DNA of 64,000 nt from an uncultured Clostridia bacterium (GTDB lineage: Bacteria > Bacillota > Clostridia > TANB77 > CAG-508): assembly GCA_934120135.1 (NCBI GenBank), contig CAKOTK010000002.1, positions 124,001 to 188,000 on the forward strand. Direction: 5' to 3'. The notes under the pieces are model-generated. The model searched no databases and was not told where the DNA came from. It saw only the letters and a program-made list of their open reading frames with translations. Positions 25,137-34,374 of the stretch are shown in pieces. How positions within the stretch are numbered: position 1 is the first letter of the stretch; each line of letters begins with the position of its first letter. The translations under genes and the position numbers were made by a program.

Positions 25137-27470
25137 ATGAAGGTATTATTTGCAGTTAATAATGAAAATATTTCTGAGTCGATTACAAAAAAATATCAAC
25201 AAGAATACAAAGAAATTATCTCTGCAAAAAATGTATATTATTTTAATGCAATAGTTAAAGAATTACAAAGAGATAAAACTTATGATAGAATAGTTATAAG
25301 TGAAGATTTGCAACCATTTTCAAATAATAATTATGAACAAATAGATAAATTTATATTTGAAAAAATGGACAGTATTAGTGATGAAGCAACACAACAAAAT
25401 GGAAATGATATTCCAATAATTTTAATCTGTGCAGATAGAAGAGAAAAGTCTGACGCATTATTAGTAAAATTGTTTGGAATAGGTGTATATAATGCTCTTA
25501 TTGGAAAAGATAGGAGTATTACTGAGGTGTGTAAATTAATAAATCATCCTCGTAGTAAAAAAGAAGCAAAAATGTATTATCATGTAGATTCAGATGATGT
25601 AGACTATAAAGCAGAAAATGAAGGGGATGTTAGTGAAGTTGAAATTCAAAACATATTAAACCACTACAAAAAGCTAGGAAGAAATGAAGAAAAATATGTT
25701 GAAAGTTTTGAACATATAGCTAGTCAATATACAGATCCTCAATTAAGGCTAATTGCAAAATTTTTACCTTTAAATGTTAAAGCAGTATTAGAGGCAAATA
25801 GTCCAAAATACCAAGAAGTGGTATCTTTTGGAACATCAACAGCAAGCAGACCAAAATACAATGATTATGCTAAAAATAATCAACCAAGAAGAGAAACTAA
25901 AAAAGAAGAATCAAATCTAGAAATAATACAACAAAATTTAAGTAAAAATAGAATAACAGAACCAGTTATTATACCATCTTCAATAAATACAGATAAAATT
26001 AAAAAGGTACAAGTAAATAAACAACAAGAAAGCAAAAGTGAGAAGAAAGCTGACGTTGCAGAAACAAAGCTTGACGATTTAGACAATATGTTTGAAGATG
26101 TAGTTCCACAAAATATAGAGGAACCTGAAGTTGCTCAAGCAATACCTGAAACAGAAGAAATACAACCAAAAAGAAGAGGAAGACCTAAAAAGGTTCAAGT
26201 GGAAGAACCAGTAGTTCCAGAGATAAAAAGAGGTAGAGGTAGACCTAAAAAACAAGTAGAAGAACCAATACCAGAAATTACACAAAAGGAAGAAGTAGTG
26301 GAAGAACCAGAAATTTCTATGCCAACAGTAGAAGATGCATCACCACTAAACCTATTTGAATTAGGAGAAGAAGACGAAACTCCAAAAGCAACAACAAGTT
26401 CTGATGATGATATGATTTTACCAGGTTTAGATTCAGACTTTTTATTCGAACAAGAAGCTGAAAGTCCAATTGTAGGAGATAATACAATAAATACTGAAAG
26501 ACCACAAACAGTTGAAAGAACTGAGTCATTTGAAGAACCAACAACTCCAATGTCTCCAATAGCTGCAACGACTAATAACAACTATAATAGCACAGCTAGT
26601 ATGTTAACAAAAGATAAAAAAGTAGTTGCATTTGTTGGAACTTCAAAAAATGGTACATCATTCTTAGTTAATAATACAGCAGAATTACTTTCACAAAAAG
26701 GAATAAATGTAGCAATTTTAGATTTAACAAGAAATAAAAATGCATACTACATATACACAGAAAATGAAGAAAGCCTAAGAAATATAGCATATTCTTGTAT
26801 GGAAAATTTAAAAATTGGAAATGCACAAGGAATTCAAGTCCATAAGAATCTAACTGTGTATACTACACTTCCAGGCGATACGCAAGCTGAAAGTGACTAT
26901 GCAAATATATTAGCAACTTTAACAAAAAATTATTCATTAGTTATTTTGGATTGTGACTTTGAAACTGATTATAACTATTTTGCACAAGTTCAAGAAATAT
27001 ATTTAGTACAAAGTCTGGATATATTAACAATACAACCACTTACCGCATTTTTAAGAAATTTAAAAGCTAAAAATATGTTGAATCCAGAAAAAATTAGAAT
27101 CGTATTAAATAAAATGGTAAATTTAAAAAGTGTTAATGAAAAGACCATTATTGGTGGAATTGCATATTATAATGACCCAGCAATGTCATTTATGACGGAG
27201 TTATTTAATAAAGATACAGTTAATTATTGTACAATTCCATTTGAAGAACAAACTTATGCTAAATATTTAGATGGAATCATTAATTGTAAAATAACTCTAA
27301 ATGGATATTCTAAGAATTTTATGGCATCACTTAATGTATTGGGTGATATGGTATATCCTTTAATAGCAAATAATACAAGAAATAATAATTCATACAGTGG
27401 TTATAATCCAAACAATTCTTTTTCACCAAGTATGAATAATACATTAAACAGAATGAAAAATAATTATTAA
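25137..27470 (+). CDS. CpaE-like protein with AT-hook-like linker and degenerate P-loop domain
   Basis: The ATG at 25137 follows GGAGGGG; 777 residues. Residues 1-140 look like a receiver-type alpha/beta domain (DIPIILICADRREKSDALLV). A long acidic, Pro/Glu-rich linker holds two AT-hook-like cores, KRRGRPKK and KRGRGRPKK. The C-terminal 270 residues resemble a MinD/ParA/CpaE ATPase (KKVVAFVGTSKNGTSFLVNN, LVILDCDFETDYNYF), but the Walker A is degenerate: the usual KGGxGKT/S lysines are missing. CpaE-like proteins act in pilus or secretion placement. The neighbours are membrane proteins, so a positioning role is inferred. Confidence 0.6.
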   Translation: MKVLFAVNNENISESITKKYQQEYKEIISAKNVYYFNAIVKELQRDKTYDRIVISEDLQPFSNNNYEQIDKFIFEKMDSISDEATQQNGNDIPIILICADRREKSDALLVKLFGIGVYNALIGKDRSITEVCKLINHPRSKKEAKMYYHVDSDDVDYKAENEGDVSEVEIQNILNHYKKLGRNEEKYVESFEHIASQYTDPQLRLIAKFLPLNVKAVLEANSPKYQEVVSFGTSTASRPKYNDYAKNNQPRRETKKEESNLEIIQQNLSKNRITEPVIIPSSINTDKIKKVQVNKQQESKSEKKADVAETKLDDLDNMFEDVVPQNIEEPEVAQAIPETEEIQPKRRGRPKKVQVEEPVVPEIKRGRGRPKKQVEEPIPEITQKEEVVEEPEISMPTVEDASPLNLFELGEEDETPKATTSSDDDMILPGLDSDFLFEQEAESPIVGDNTINTERPQTVERTESFEEPTTPMSPIAATTNNNYNSTASMLTKDKKVVAFVGTSKNGTSFLVNNTAELLSQKGINVAILDLTRNKNAYYIYTENEESLRNIAYSCMENLKIGNAQGIQVHKNLTVYTTLPGDTQAESDYANILATLTKNYSLVILDCDFETDYNYFAQVQEIYLVQSLDILTIQPLTAFLRNLKAKNMLNPEKIRIVLNKMVNLKSVNEKTIIGGIAYYNDPAMSFMTELFNKDTVNYCTIPFEEQTYAKYLDGIINCKITLNGYSKNFMASLNVLGDMVYPLIANNTRNNNSYSGYNPNNSFSPSMNNTLNRMKNNY

Positions 27471-27492
27471 ACGCTGTAAAAGAGGTGATTTT

Positions 27493-28551
27493 TTGATACT
27501 AGCAATCATAATTCTATTAATAATAATAGTTATATGTTTATTTTTCTATAATTTGTCAATAAGTAAAAAAATAGAAAACTTTAATAATATAAACCAAAAA
27601 ATAACAAATTTAAATATACTACAGGACTTTATGAATACTATTAGTGAAGTTACCTCTGTTAATGAAAAAATTGAAAAGATAAATAACATTTTAATTGAAA
27701 GGTATAATATTAAGTATTCAACAATAGTTATATATAACGGTACAGAATATGTAGTGAGAGCATCAAATGTTGAACAAAAACATTGGGATACATTGAGAAA
27801 TTTACAAAATGAAGAAATATTTAAAGATAGTATACAAACAGCAACACCTAAATATATTACTATCGAACACGAAGGAGAAAGGCTTCCATATCAAAAAATG
27901 GAGTTTGGAAGAGCTAAATCAGCAATGTTTTTCCCACTTTACGTAGAAAATGTATATATTGGCTATTGGATTATAGAAGGAAGCAAACCACATGAATTTG
28001 ACAATGTTGATACAACTATATTAGAAGTTATAAAAAATAATATTGTATCTGTATTAAAAACAGTTGAAAATCAGCAAGTAATTGAGAACATAGTAAGAGA
28101 AGACAAATTTACAAGCTTGAAATCTGCAGAATATCTATTTGGTGAAGGTAAAAAAGTTATTGATAAATATACAACTTCAACAGTATGTTTATTTAAAATT
28201 ACTAACCTAGAAGAAATAAATGAAAAATTTAGTAGAGAAATAGGAAATCAAATAGTAACAGCTGTAAGTGAAGAAGTAAGTTCAAATTTGGCAGAAGAGT
28301 ATATTTTAGTTAGATATATGGGACCAAAATTTGCTATAGTATTTTCAGGAATTGAATTAGATGCAATAGTTAGCTTTATGGGACAATTAAAAGAAAAAAT
28401 AGAAGAGATAGACGTTGAAGGAGCTGTTCCAAAAATAAACATTGTTTTATCTACATATTACAAAGGAACAGCATTAGAAGGACTTACTAAGAAATTAGAA
28501 GAATATTTAGATGAAGCAGATAAAGAAGAAAATACAATCAATTATTTATAA
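27493..28551 (+). CDS. Membrane protein with GAF-like and degenerate GGDEF domains
   Basis: TTG at 27493 follows AGAGGTGAT; 352 residues. One N-terminal transmembrane helix (ILAIIILLIIIVICLFFY) is followed by a coiled segment and a GAF-like domain (YNIKYSTIVIYNGTEYVV ... FFPLYVENVYIGYWIIEG). A GGDEF-like fold comes last, with RYMGPKFAIVFSG where active cyclases have RYGGDEF. The metal- and GTP-binding residues are lost, so it is unlikely to make cyclic di-GMP and may instead bind a ligand or partner. It is the third gene of the cluster starting at 24724. Confidence 0.65.
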   Translation: MILAIIILLIIIVICLFFYNLSISKKIENFNNINQKITNLNILQDFMNTISEVTSVNEKIEKINNILIERYNIKYSTIVIYNGTEYVVRASNVEQKHWDTLRNLQNEEIFKDSIQTATPKYITIEHEGERLPYQKMEFGRAKSAMFFPLYVENVYIGYWIIEGSKPHEFDNVDTTILEVIKNNIVSVLKTVENQQVIENIVREDKFTSLKSAEYLFGEGKKVIDKYTTSTVCLFKITNLEEINEKFSREIGNQIVTAVSEEVSSNLAEEYILVRYMGPKFAIVFSGIELDAIVSFMGQLKEKIEEIDVEGAVPKINIVLSTYYKGTALEGLTKKLEEYLDEADKEENTINYL

Positions 28552-28564
28552 GGGGGAAGGTCAT

Positions 28565-28819
28565 ATGATATCTGATGAAACTGTCAGCTTTAAAGTTGAA
28601 AAAGACAAAAACATTAAAGCAAAAGAAATTTTAAAAGAAGTATACCATGCTTTAGAAGAAAAGGGATATAATCCAATAAATCAAATAGTTGGATATATTT
28701 TATCAGGAGACCCAACATACATTACAAGTCATAATGATGCAAGAAATTTAATTAGACAAATTGAAAGAGATGAACTTCTTGAAAAAATGGTAAAAAACTA
28801 TATTGGATTGGAAGAATAG
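28565..28819 (+). CDS. ireB: IreB family regulatory phosphoprotein
   Basis: This 84-residue protein (UPF0297/IreB family) begins at ATG 28565 after AAGGGGGAAGG. Family features are the N-terminal DETVSFKVEKD, with threonines phosphorylated by IreK/PrkC-type kinases in Enterococcus, and the core YNPINQIVGYILSGDPTYIT near residue 38. It overlaps no gene and is 4 bases from ruvX. The order ireB-ruvX-DUF1292 is strongly conserved in Firmicutes, which supports all three calls. Confidence 0.93.
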   Translation: MISDETVSFKVEKDKNIKAKEILKEVYHALEEKGYNPINQIVGYILSGDPTYITSHNDARNLIRQIERDELLEKMVKNYIGLEE

Positions 28820-28823
28820 CAAA

Positions 28824-29249
28824 ATGCGAAAATTGGGAATTGATTATGGAGATAGTAGAGTTGGACTAGCCATAACTGATGAACTAAATATAACTGTCCA
28901 AGGGTTAGAAACAGTACATCATAATGGAAATGATAAACTGGTATTAAGAAGATTAGAGGAAGTTTTAAATAAATATTCAGTTGATACATTTGTTATTGGT
29001 ATGCCAATAAATATGGATGGTAGCAAGACTGAAAGAGTTGAAGTGACGGAAAAATTTATACATAAATTAAGATGCAAATTTCCACAAATTCCAGTAGAAA
29101 CAATAGATGAACGACTAACAACTGTAGCAGCACATAAGACTATGAACTATCTCAATATAGATAAAAATAAAAAAAAGCAAATTGTAGATACTATTTCTGC
29201 TGTATATATTCTTGAAACATACATGAATAAGCAAAAGAACAATGCATAA
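28824..29249 (+). CDS. ruvX: Putative pre-16S rRNA nuclease / Holliday junction resolvase-like YqgF
   Basis: This 141-residue RNase H-fold protein starts at ATG 28824, preceded by GGAAG; the frame opens at 28803 inside ireB. Motifs are LGIDYGDSRVGLAITDE at the N-terminus, VIGMPINMDGS in the middle, ETIDERLTTVAAHK, and VDTISAVYILETYM at the end, supplying the conserved aspartates and glutamate. Family members mature 16S rRNA ends in E. coli; the resolvase role is disputed. It sits in the conserved ireB-ruvX-DUF1292 set. Confidence 0.93.
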   Translation: MRKLGIDYGDSRVGLAITDELNITVQGLETVHHNGNDKLVLRRLEEVLNKYSVDTFVIGMPINMDGSKTERVEVTEKFIHKLRCKFPQIPVETIDERLTTVAAHKTMNYLNIDKNKKKQIVDTISAVYILETYMNKQKNNA

Positions 29250-29340
29250 ATGTTAAAAAAATAGAAATACTAAAAAATAGATATTAACATTGTAGAAATA
29301 CAATTTATAATATATAAAAAACGAGAGGAGAAAGTTTAAA

Positions 29341-29667
29341 ATGAGTGAAGATTTAAACAAGGAAGTAGAAAATGTAAATGAAGGAGAAGAACTAGACAAT
29401 ATAATCGTATTAAATGACGAAGATGGAAATGAAGTTGAGTTTGAATTCTTAGATTTAATAGAATATGAAGGAGAAGAATATGTAGTACTTTTACCAGTTG
29501 AAGAAGAAGAAACAGAAGAACCTGGTGAAGTCGTAATTCTTAAACTAGAAGACACAGAGTCAGAAAATGAAGAATCTTACGTTAGCGTAGAAGATGAAGA
29601 AATACTTAATAAAGTATTTGAGACATTTAAAGAAAAATTTGAAGATGAATTCAATTTTGTAGATTAA
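29341..29667 (+). CDS. DUF1292 (YrzB) family acidic protein
   Basis: This is a 108-residue, strongly acidic protein. The DUF1292 core is IVLNDEDGNEVEFEFLDLIE followed by YEGEEYVVLLPVEEEE near residue 50. The C-terminus, IFNKVFETF-like (ILNKVFETFKEKFEDEF), is typical. Function is unknown, but the gene follows ireB and ruvX in most Firmicutes. ATG is preceded by GAGAGGAGAAAG. The gap of 91 bases from ruvX may hold its own promoter. A hairpin follows. Confidence 0.9.
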   Translation: MSEDLNKEVENVNEGEELDNIIVLNDEDGNEVEFEFLDLIEYEGEEYVVLLPVEEEETEEPGEVVILKLEDTESENEESYVSVEDEEILNKVFETFKEKFEDEFNFVD

Positions 29668-29684
29668 AAAATATTAAAAATACT

Positions 29685-29728
29685 TGGAGACATTTCCTTT
29701 ACAAAAAGGGCATGTCTCCATATCTTTA
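29685..29728 (+). terminator. Probable terminator after the DUF1292 gene
   Basis: TGGAGACATttCCTTT pairs with AAAGGgcATGTCTCCA. The following T tract (ATATCTTT) is imperfect. Confidence 0.65.
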
Positions 29729-29796
29729 AAGGTAGTGTTAAGTGAAAAATTGTAGCGGAGCACAGTGTGCTGCATAGAAAAGAGGAGAGGAATTAT

Positions 29797-30270
29797 ATGA
29801 AAAATTTATCTAGTTGGCTAATAGCCATATTTGCATTTTTATTCTGGGGATACAGAGCGGTAACTGCAACTTTGTATGCTATGGGAACAGAACTTGTTCT
29901 AACACCTATGGACATGACTATGGAAATAGCACTATTGTTTATAACTTTTATATGTATATGTTTTATTCCAAGAAGAAAATTATTAGCAGTTGCAATATAT
30001 TTAATATCACATCTATTTTATTATGGAGTGTATATATATCAAAATGTAGTTGCTATTATAAATAATACAGCATCAATAGAATTATATATGAATATATTTG
30101 TTGCATTAATAGGAATTATAATACCAATTGCAGCATTTTTCGATGTATTGTTAGATAAAAACAGAAAAGCAAATCCAGTGGACAAGCAAACAGACTGGTT
30201 TTATAAAAATAAAGATTATGATAGAAAATTAGATGAAAGAGCAGATAAAAATCAATATAGGACATTATAA
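29797..30270 (+). CDS. Four-helix membrane protein of unknown function
   Basis: The ATG at 29797 follows AGAGGAGAGG and gives 157 residues. Four hydrophobic helices are visible (SWLIAIFAFLFWGYRAVTA, MEIALLFITFICICFI, LLAVAIYLISHLFYYGVYI, NIFVALIGIIIPIAAFFDVL). A basic, soluble C-terminal tail of about 35 residues follows (DWFYKNKDYDRKLDERADKN). I do not recognise a family. The tail, rich in Asp/Lys/Tyr, probably faces the cytoplasm. Confidence 0.6.
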   Translation: MKNLSSWLIAIFAFLFWGYRAVTATLYAMGTELVLTPMDMTMEIALLFITFICICFIPRRKLLAVAIYLISHLFYYGVYIYQNVVAIINNTASIELYMNIFVALIGIIIPIAAFFDVLLDKNRKANPVDKQTDWFYKNKDYDRKLDERADKNQYRTL

Positions 30271-30329
30271 GGTTGGTAAATATAAATTTTCCAACCAAAT
30301 TTACATTTACCAAAGGGATGAAGTTAAGA

Positions 30330-31487
30330 ATGGAAATAGAAAGAAAATTTTTAGTAAAAGATATTAACGCAATAAATGAGATAATTAGTAAATATCCTAA
30401 AAAGACCATCACACAAGATTACTTGTATGTAGATGATTACACAGCAGTAAGAAAAAGAAAAATAGAGAAAAGTGGTAATACCAAATATGTATATACAGTA
30501 AAAACAATGAAAGTTGGAATATCTGTTAATGAATTTGAAAAAGAGATAACAAAGGAAGAATATGATGCATTAAAAATAAATGCGGAATATATTACCTTAT
30601 CTAAAGACAGATATGTAATTCCATATGTAGATGACCTAAAAATTGAAGTTGATGTATTTAAGGGAGTATATGAAGGAGTAGTATTTGCAGAAATAGAATT
30701 TAAAAGTGAAGAACAAGCAGCTCAAATAGAACTTCCAAAATGGTTTGATAAAGAAATGAGCCAGATAATCACAAACAGCAAAATGGCTACCCAAAATATG
30801 AGAGAAAAAATATTGGCAAATGAACTTAATGAAGGGTTGGTTAAATATATCAGAGATGAAATTTTTCCAAAGTATGAGAAATTTTATTCACATGGAATGT
30901 TACATATCAATAATGTTATAAAAAATTCTATGATGTTAGCAGACTTCTATAATCTAGATAGAAATATGTGTTATACAATTGCTGCTTACCATGACTGTGG
31001 ACTTAACTTAGGGAGAGATAATCATGAATATAACTCAGCTCAAATATTATATGGTGATAAAAACTTAAGAAAATATTTTACAGATGAACAACTAAACATT
31101 ATGAAAGAGGCGATTGAAGACCATAGAGGTTCAAGAAAAGAAAGACCTAGAAATATTTATGGAGAAGTAGTTTCGGATTCAGATAGAGACTTTGATATAG
31201 AAATGTTAGCCAAAAGACAGTTGGCGACATCTATAAAAAACTATATAGAATTAAAACAATTTGATGAACAATTTGAAAGATGTTATAAATACATATTAGG
31301 AAGGATAAATGAACAAGGAAATTTCAACTTATGGACAAATAATCCTGTACTAATTGAAAAGAGAAAGAAATTCGAAAAAGATTATTTGAATAAAGAATTT
31401 GTAAGAAAAATATACAAAAAAGAATGGGACGAAATCTGCACAAATGGACTTAAAGAAAAACTACAAAACTATTATGAAGATTTTTAA
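30330..31487 (+). CDS. CYTH-like triphosphate tunnel protein fused to an HD domain
   Basis: The start MEIERKFLV (ATG 30330) is chosen because it is the family's conserved N-terminus and AAAGGGA lies upstream; 385 residues. Residues 1-160 form a CYTH tunnel domain with the ExExK motif EIERK and later KIEVDVF and FAEIEFKSEEQA. Residues about 185-385 form an HD-type phosphohydrolase domain (FYSHGMLHINNVIKNS, IAAYHDCGLNLGRDNH). CYTH domains act on triphosphates such as tripolyphosphate, thiamine triphosphate or ATP to cAMP; HD domains cut phosphoesters. The fusion suggests paired synthesis and breakdown or hydrolysis of one nucleotide or polyphosphate, which is inference. Confidence 0.8.
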   Translation: MEIERKFLVKDINAINEIISKYPKKTITQDYLYVDDYTAVRKRKIEKSGNTKYVYTVKTMKVGISVNEFEKEITKEEYDALKINAEYITLSKDRYVIPYVDDLKIEVDVFKGVYEGVVFAEIEFKSEEQAAQIELPKWFDKEMSQIITNSKMATQNMREKILANELNEGLVKYIRDEIFPKYEKFYSHGMLHINNVIKNSMMLADFYNLDRNMCYTIAAYHDCGLNLGRDNHEYNSAQILYGDKNLRKYFTDEQLNIMKEAIEDHRGSRKERPRNIYGEVVSDSDRDFDIEMLAKRQLATSIKNYIELKQFDEQFERCYKYILGRINEQGNFNLWTNNPVLIEKRKKFEKDYLNKEFVRKIYKKEWDEICTNGLKEKLQNYYEDF

Positions 31488-31578
31488 GGTATAACATTAA
31501 ATCAAGAAATAATAAAGTTAAAGACGAACCAGGAAATATTGAATATGCAAAAATAATTGGGTAGCTAAGGAGAAAAAA

Positions 31579-32448
31579 ATGGAACTACATTTCTTAAAGA
31601 TCACTTGGGGAGATATTATAATTCTAAAAAAAGATAGTAAAATTGCTATGATAGATACAGGATATGAGGAAAACTTTAATGAAATTGCTCAGTACCTAGA
31701 TAAATTATGCATAAAAGAAATAGAGTTCATTTTATTAACTCATTTCCATAGAGATCATTATGGCTCAATTCCAAAAATAGTTGAAAAATATAATGTAAAA
31801 GAAGTGTATTTTAAGGAGTATAGCGGGCTAGATAAAACTACTGCTTGGGGAACTATTGCAGATGATAACTATAGGGATAATGAAACCAAAAAATGTTTAG
31901 ATATTAAGAGAATAATTGAAAAAAATAGTAAATTGATACAAGTTGAAAATATTAAAACAATTAAATTTGCAGATACAGAATTAACATTATATAACAATGA
32001 TAATTCTATAAAAAACATATATGAAGATAAAACATATAAGGATTCGTACAATAGAATACTATTTAATGAAAATCAAAATAGCTTAGCAGTGTTTATGAAA
32101 GTAAACGATATTAACGTCTTTTTTGGAGGTGACATATTCGATAAAGAAGCAATTCATCCTAGAGCCAACTATGTTAATTATCAAATAGCTTCATCAATAA
32201 AAGAAGAAATAGATATTTATAAAGTTCCACATCATGGAACAGTTAAATGTAATAGTGATAAAGCTTTGGAAATATATAAACCTAAAATAGCTGTAATAAC
32301 AAATGGTGATGAGTATTTGAGAGAAGAAAGTACAGTTTATACAGATTTAAAAAGAGCTAATAAAGACGTAAAAATATTGTTGACAGAAAATAACAATATC
32401 GTTATAAACATTTCTGAAGATGGCAATATTACATACTATAACTCATAA
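31579..32448 (+). CDS. Metallo-beta-lactamase-fold hydrolase
   Basis: This 289-residue protein has the MBL signature LLTHFHRDHYGSIPKI near residue 53 (HxHxDH form), an Asp in FFGGDIFDKEAI near residue 180, and a late His in KVPHHGTVKC near residue 212. The layout resembles the ComEC/Rec2-type MBL family rather than RNase J, since no beta-CASP domain is present. It has no signal peptide, so it should be cytoplasmic. Substrate is unknown. ATG follows TAAGGAGAAAAAA. Confidence 0.8.
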   Translation: MELHFLKITWGDIIILKKDSKIAMIDTGYEENFNEIAQYLDKLCIKEIEFILLTHFHRDHYGSIPKIVEKYNVKEVYFKEYSGLDKTTAWGTIADDNYRDNETKKCLDIKRIIEKNSKLIQVENIKTIKFADTELTLYNNDNSIKNIYEDKTYKDSYNRILFNENQNSLAVFMKVNDINVFFGGDIFDKEAIHPRANYVNYQIASSIKEEIDIYKVPHHGTVKCNSDKALEIYKPKIAVITNGDEYLREESTVYTDLKRANKDVKILLTENNNIVINISEDGNITYYNS

Positions 32449-32502
32449 TAATTACATTATTAATCAAACAAATTGAAGAATTATATAAAGGAGAATTTGA
32501 AA

Positions 32503-32940
32503 ATGGAAAATAAATATGAATTTTTTATAGCAGGAAGAGCAAGAAACAAGGAAAATATATTAAAATTATGTGATTTATTTGATAAACATAATATATCTTA
32601 TTATTGTTTTTTGAAAAATGAAGATGATTGGGGATATGGAAATAAAAATCAAACACCTGAGGAAAGACAAAAAGAATTTGAATCATTAGGATTAAAGAGC
32701 GAAATTGTTTTGAACTTATTTCATAATGACTTAGAAGGCGAAAAAAATTCAAACAATTTATTGCTTGTTTTACCAGCTGGCAAAGCAGCACATATAGAAG
32801 CAGGAATTGCATATGGATTAGGAAAAAAATGTTATGCAATAGGAGAATACGAAGCGACAGATACTTTATATAATATCTTTGAACAGATATTTTCAAACGA
32901 AAAAGAATTAGAACAATTTTTAAAAGAGTATAATAAATAG
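32503..32940 (+). CDS. Nucleoside 2-deoxyribosyltransferase-like protein
   Basis: The ATG at 32503 follows AAAGGAGAATTTG and gives 146 residues. The fold is Rossmann-like: an N-terminal strand EFFIAGRARNKEN, and a C-terminal LLVLPAGKAAHIEAGIAYGL followed by KKCYAIGEY, which resembles the conserved aspartate/glutamate loop of nucleoside deoxyribosyltransferase-like proteins. The catalytic Glu could be that in HIEAG. It may act on nucleotides or nucleosides; the assignment is by motif resemblance only. Confidence 0.6.
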   Translation: MENKYEFFIAGRARNKENILKLCDLFDKHNISYYCFLKNEDDWGYGNKNQTPEERQKEFESLGLKSEIVLNLFHNDLEGEKNSNNLLLVLPAGKAAHIEAGIAYGLGKKCYAIGEYEATDTLYNIFEQIFSNEKELEQFLKEYNK

Positions 32941-33010
32941 AAATAAAATGCATTAACGTAAATTAAAGCGAAAGTTAGTTAAAAAATATCAAATTTAAAG
33001 GAAGAGAAAA

Positions 33011-33911
33011 ATGGAAGAAAATAAAATGAATATTAACTGGTACCCACGGACATATGGCAAAAACAAGAAAGCAGATAATAGAAGATTTAAAGCTAATTGA
33101 CATAGTTGCAGAAATATTAGATGCGCGTATCCCTATTGCGAGTCAAAATCCAGATATAAAAGAGATTATAAAGGATAAAAAAAGATTAGTAATCTTAAAT
33201 AAATGTGATTTAGCCTGTGAAAAACAAAATAAAAAATGGGTAGAATATTTTGAAAAAAATAATATTCCAGCAGTTCTTGTAGACTCAGTATCAGGCAAAG
33301 GAATACAAGAAGCAATTAAGAAAATAGAGCAAATTTATGATAATGAAAAATTTGAAAACAAAGGTAGAATAGGCAAGTCAATAAGAATAATGATATTAGG
33401 AATACCAAATGTAGGCAAATCTTCATTTATAAATAGAATAGCTAAAAAAAATGTAGCACAAACAGGAAACAAACCAGGAGTAACAAGACAAAAGCAATGG
33501 ATAAAAGTATCAAGCAGAATAGAACTATTAGATACACCGGGTGTTTTATGGCCAAAATTAGACCAGAAAGAAGTGGCTACAAATTTGGCATACACAGGAA
33601 CCATTAAAGATGATGTTTTACAAACTGTTGAAATTGGATTTGAGCTATTAAGAACATTGATTACAAATTATACTCCAAATTTAATGGAAAGATATAAACT
33701 AACTGAAGAACAAATAAATGAAATAATGCAGGACCAAGAATTAGAACAAAATGAAAAAGTATTAGAGGTTATGAACCTAATTGGCAGAAAAAGAGGCGCG
33801 ATTATTTCGGGTGGAGAAATAGACACAGAAAAAGTTGCAAACATAATAATTGATGATTTTAGAAGCGGAAGATTAGGAAGAATTACACTTGAAACAGTAA
33901 AAGGAGAATAA
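33011..33911 (+). CDS. rbgA: Ribosome biogenesis GTPase RbgA, needs +1 frameshift at CGG
   Basis: RbgA is a circularly permuted GTPase needed for late 50S assembly. The only start with a good ribosome site (AAAGGAAG) is ATG 33011, giving MEENKMNINWYP, and then CGG at 33047. Read straight, the frame ends after 29 residues. Skipping the C gives Gly-His-Met and restores the invariant N-terminus WYPGHMAKTRKQI and the full 299-residue protein. Later motifs are LNKCDLA (G4), GIPNVGKSSFINR (G1) and DTPGVLWPK (G3). The ATG at 33054 inside this motif lacks a ribosome site and would delete the conserved N-terminus. Confidence 0.9.
33047..33049 (+). other. CGG +1 frameshift site 2 (CCA CGG A, rbgA)
   Basis: Zero frame reads TAC CCA CGG ACA TAT GGC. 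Dropping the C gives TAC CCA GGA CAT ATG GCA, the invariant Tyr-Pro-Gly-His-Met of RbgA. Confidence 0.9.
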
Positions 33912-33914
33912 ATA

Positions 33915-34307
33915 TTGGAAATATTTAATAGAAATAAAGAAATAGAAGAAGTAAATCAAATGTCTCCATTAACTTGGGCTTATGTAGGAGATTGTGTATA
34001 TGAATTGTATATTCGTACAAAATTAGTAGACACCACAAAATTAAAACCACATGAATTACATGTAAAATCAGTAAAATATGTAAAAGCAAAAGCACAAGCA
34101 GAGACTTTAAAAAAGTTGGAAACAATACTAACAGAGGAAGAAAAAGAAATAGTAAGAAGAGGGAGAAATACACAAACACACCATATTGCTAAAAATGCAA
34201 GTATGCAAGATTATATGTATGCTACAGCATTTGAAGCACTAATAGGATACCTATATCTAACAAAACAAGACGACAGATTGTCAGAAATAATGAAAATGGA
34301 GATTTAA
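33915..34307 (+). CDS. mrnC: Mini-ribonuclease III
   Basis: MrnC trims 23S rRNA precursor ends and is an RNase III catalytic domain without the dsRNA-binding domain. The 130-residue product starts at TTG 33915 after AAAGGAG. Catalytic-domain motifs are LTWAYVGDCVYELYIRTKL near residue 19 (Asp in GD) and YATAFEALIGYLYL near residue 105 (Glu in EALIG). It lies 3 bases after rbgA, so the pair joins two ribosome-maturation genes in one transcript. Confidence 0.92.
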   Translation: MEIFNRNKEIEEVNQMSPLTWAYVGDCVYELYIRTKLVDTTKLKPHELHVKSVKYVKAKAQAETLKKLETILTEEEKEIVRRGRNTQTHHIAKNASMQDYMYATAFEALIGYLYLTKQDDRLSEIMKMEI

Positions 34308-34374
34308 AATTTTGTAGATACTTGTATTGACTAAAGCTTGCAAATATGTTATATTATTAAAGCAAGCGAAAAAT

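Noticed and set aside
30330..31487. Canonical class IV adenylate cyclase
   Set aside because: The CYTH motif is present, but the HD fusion and lack of cAMP-related neighbours do not support a specific cyclase call.
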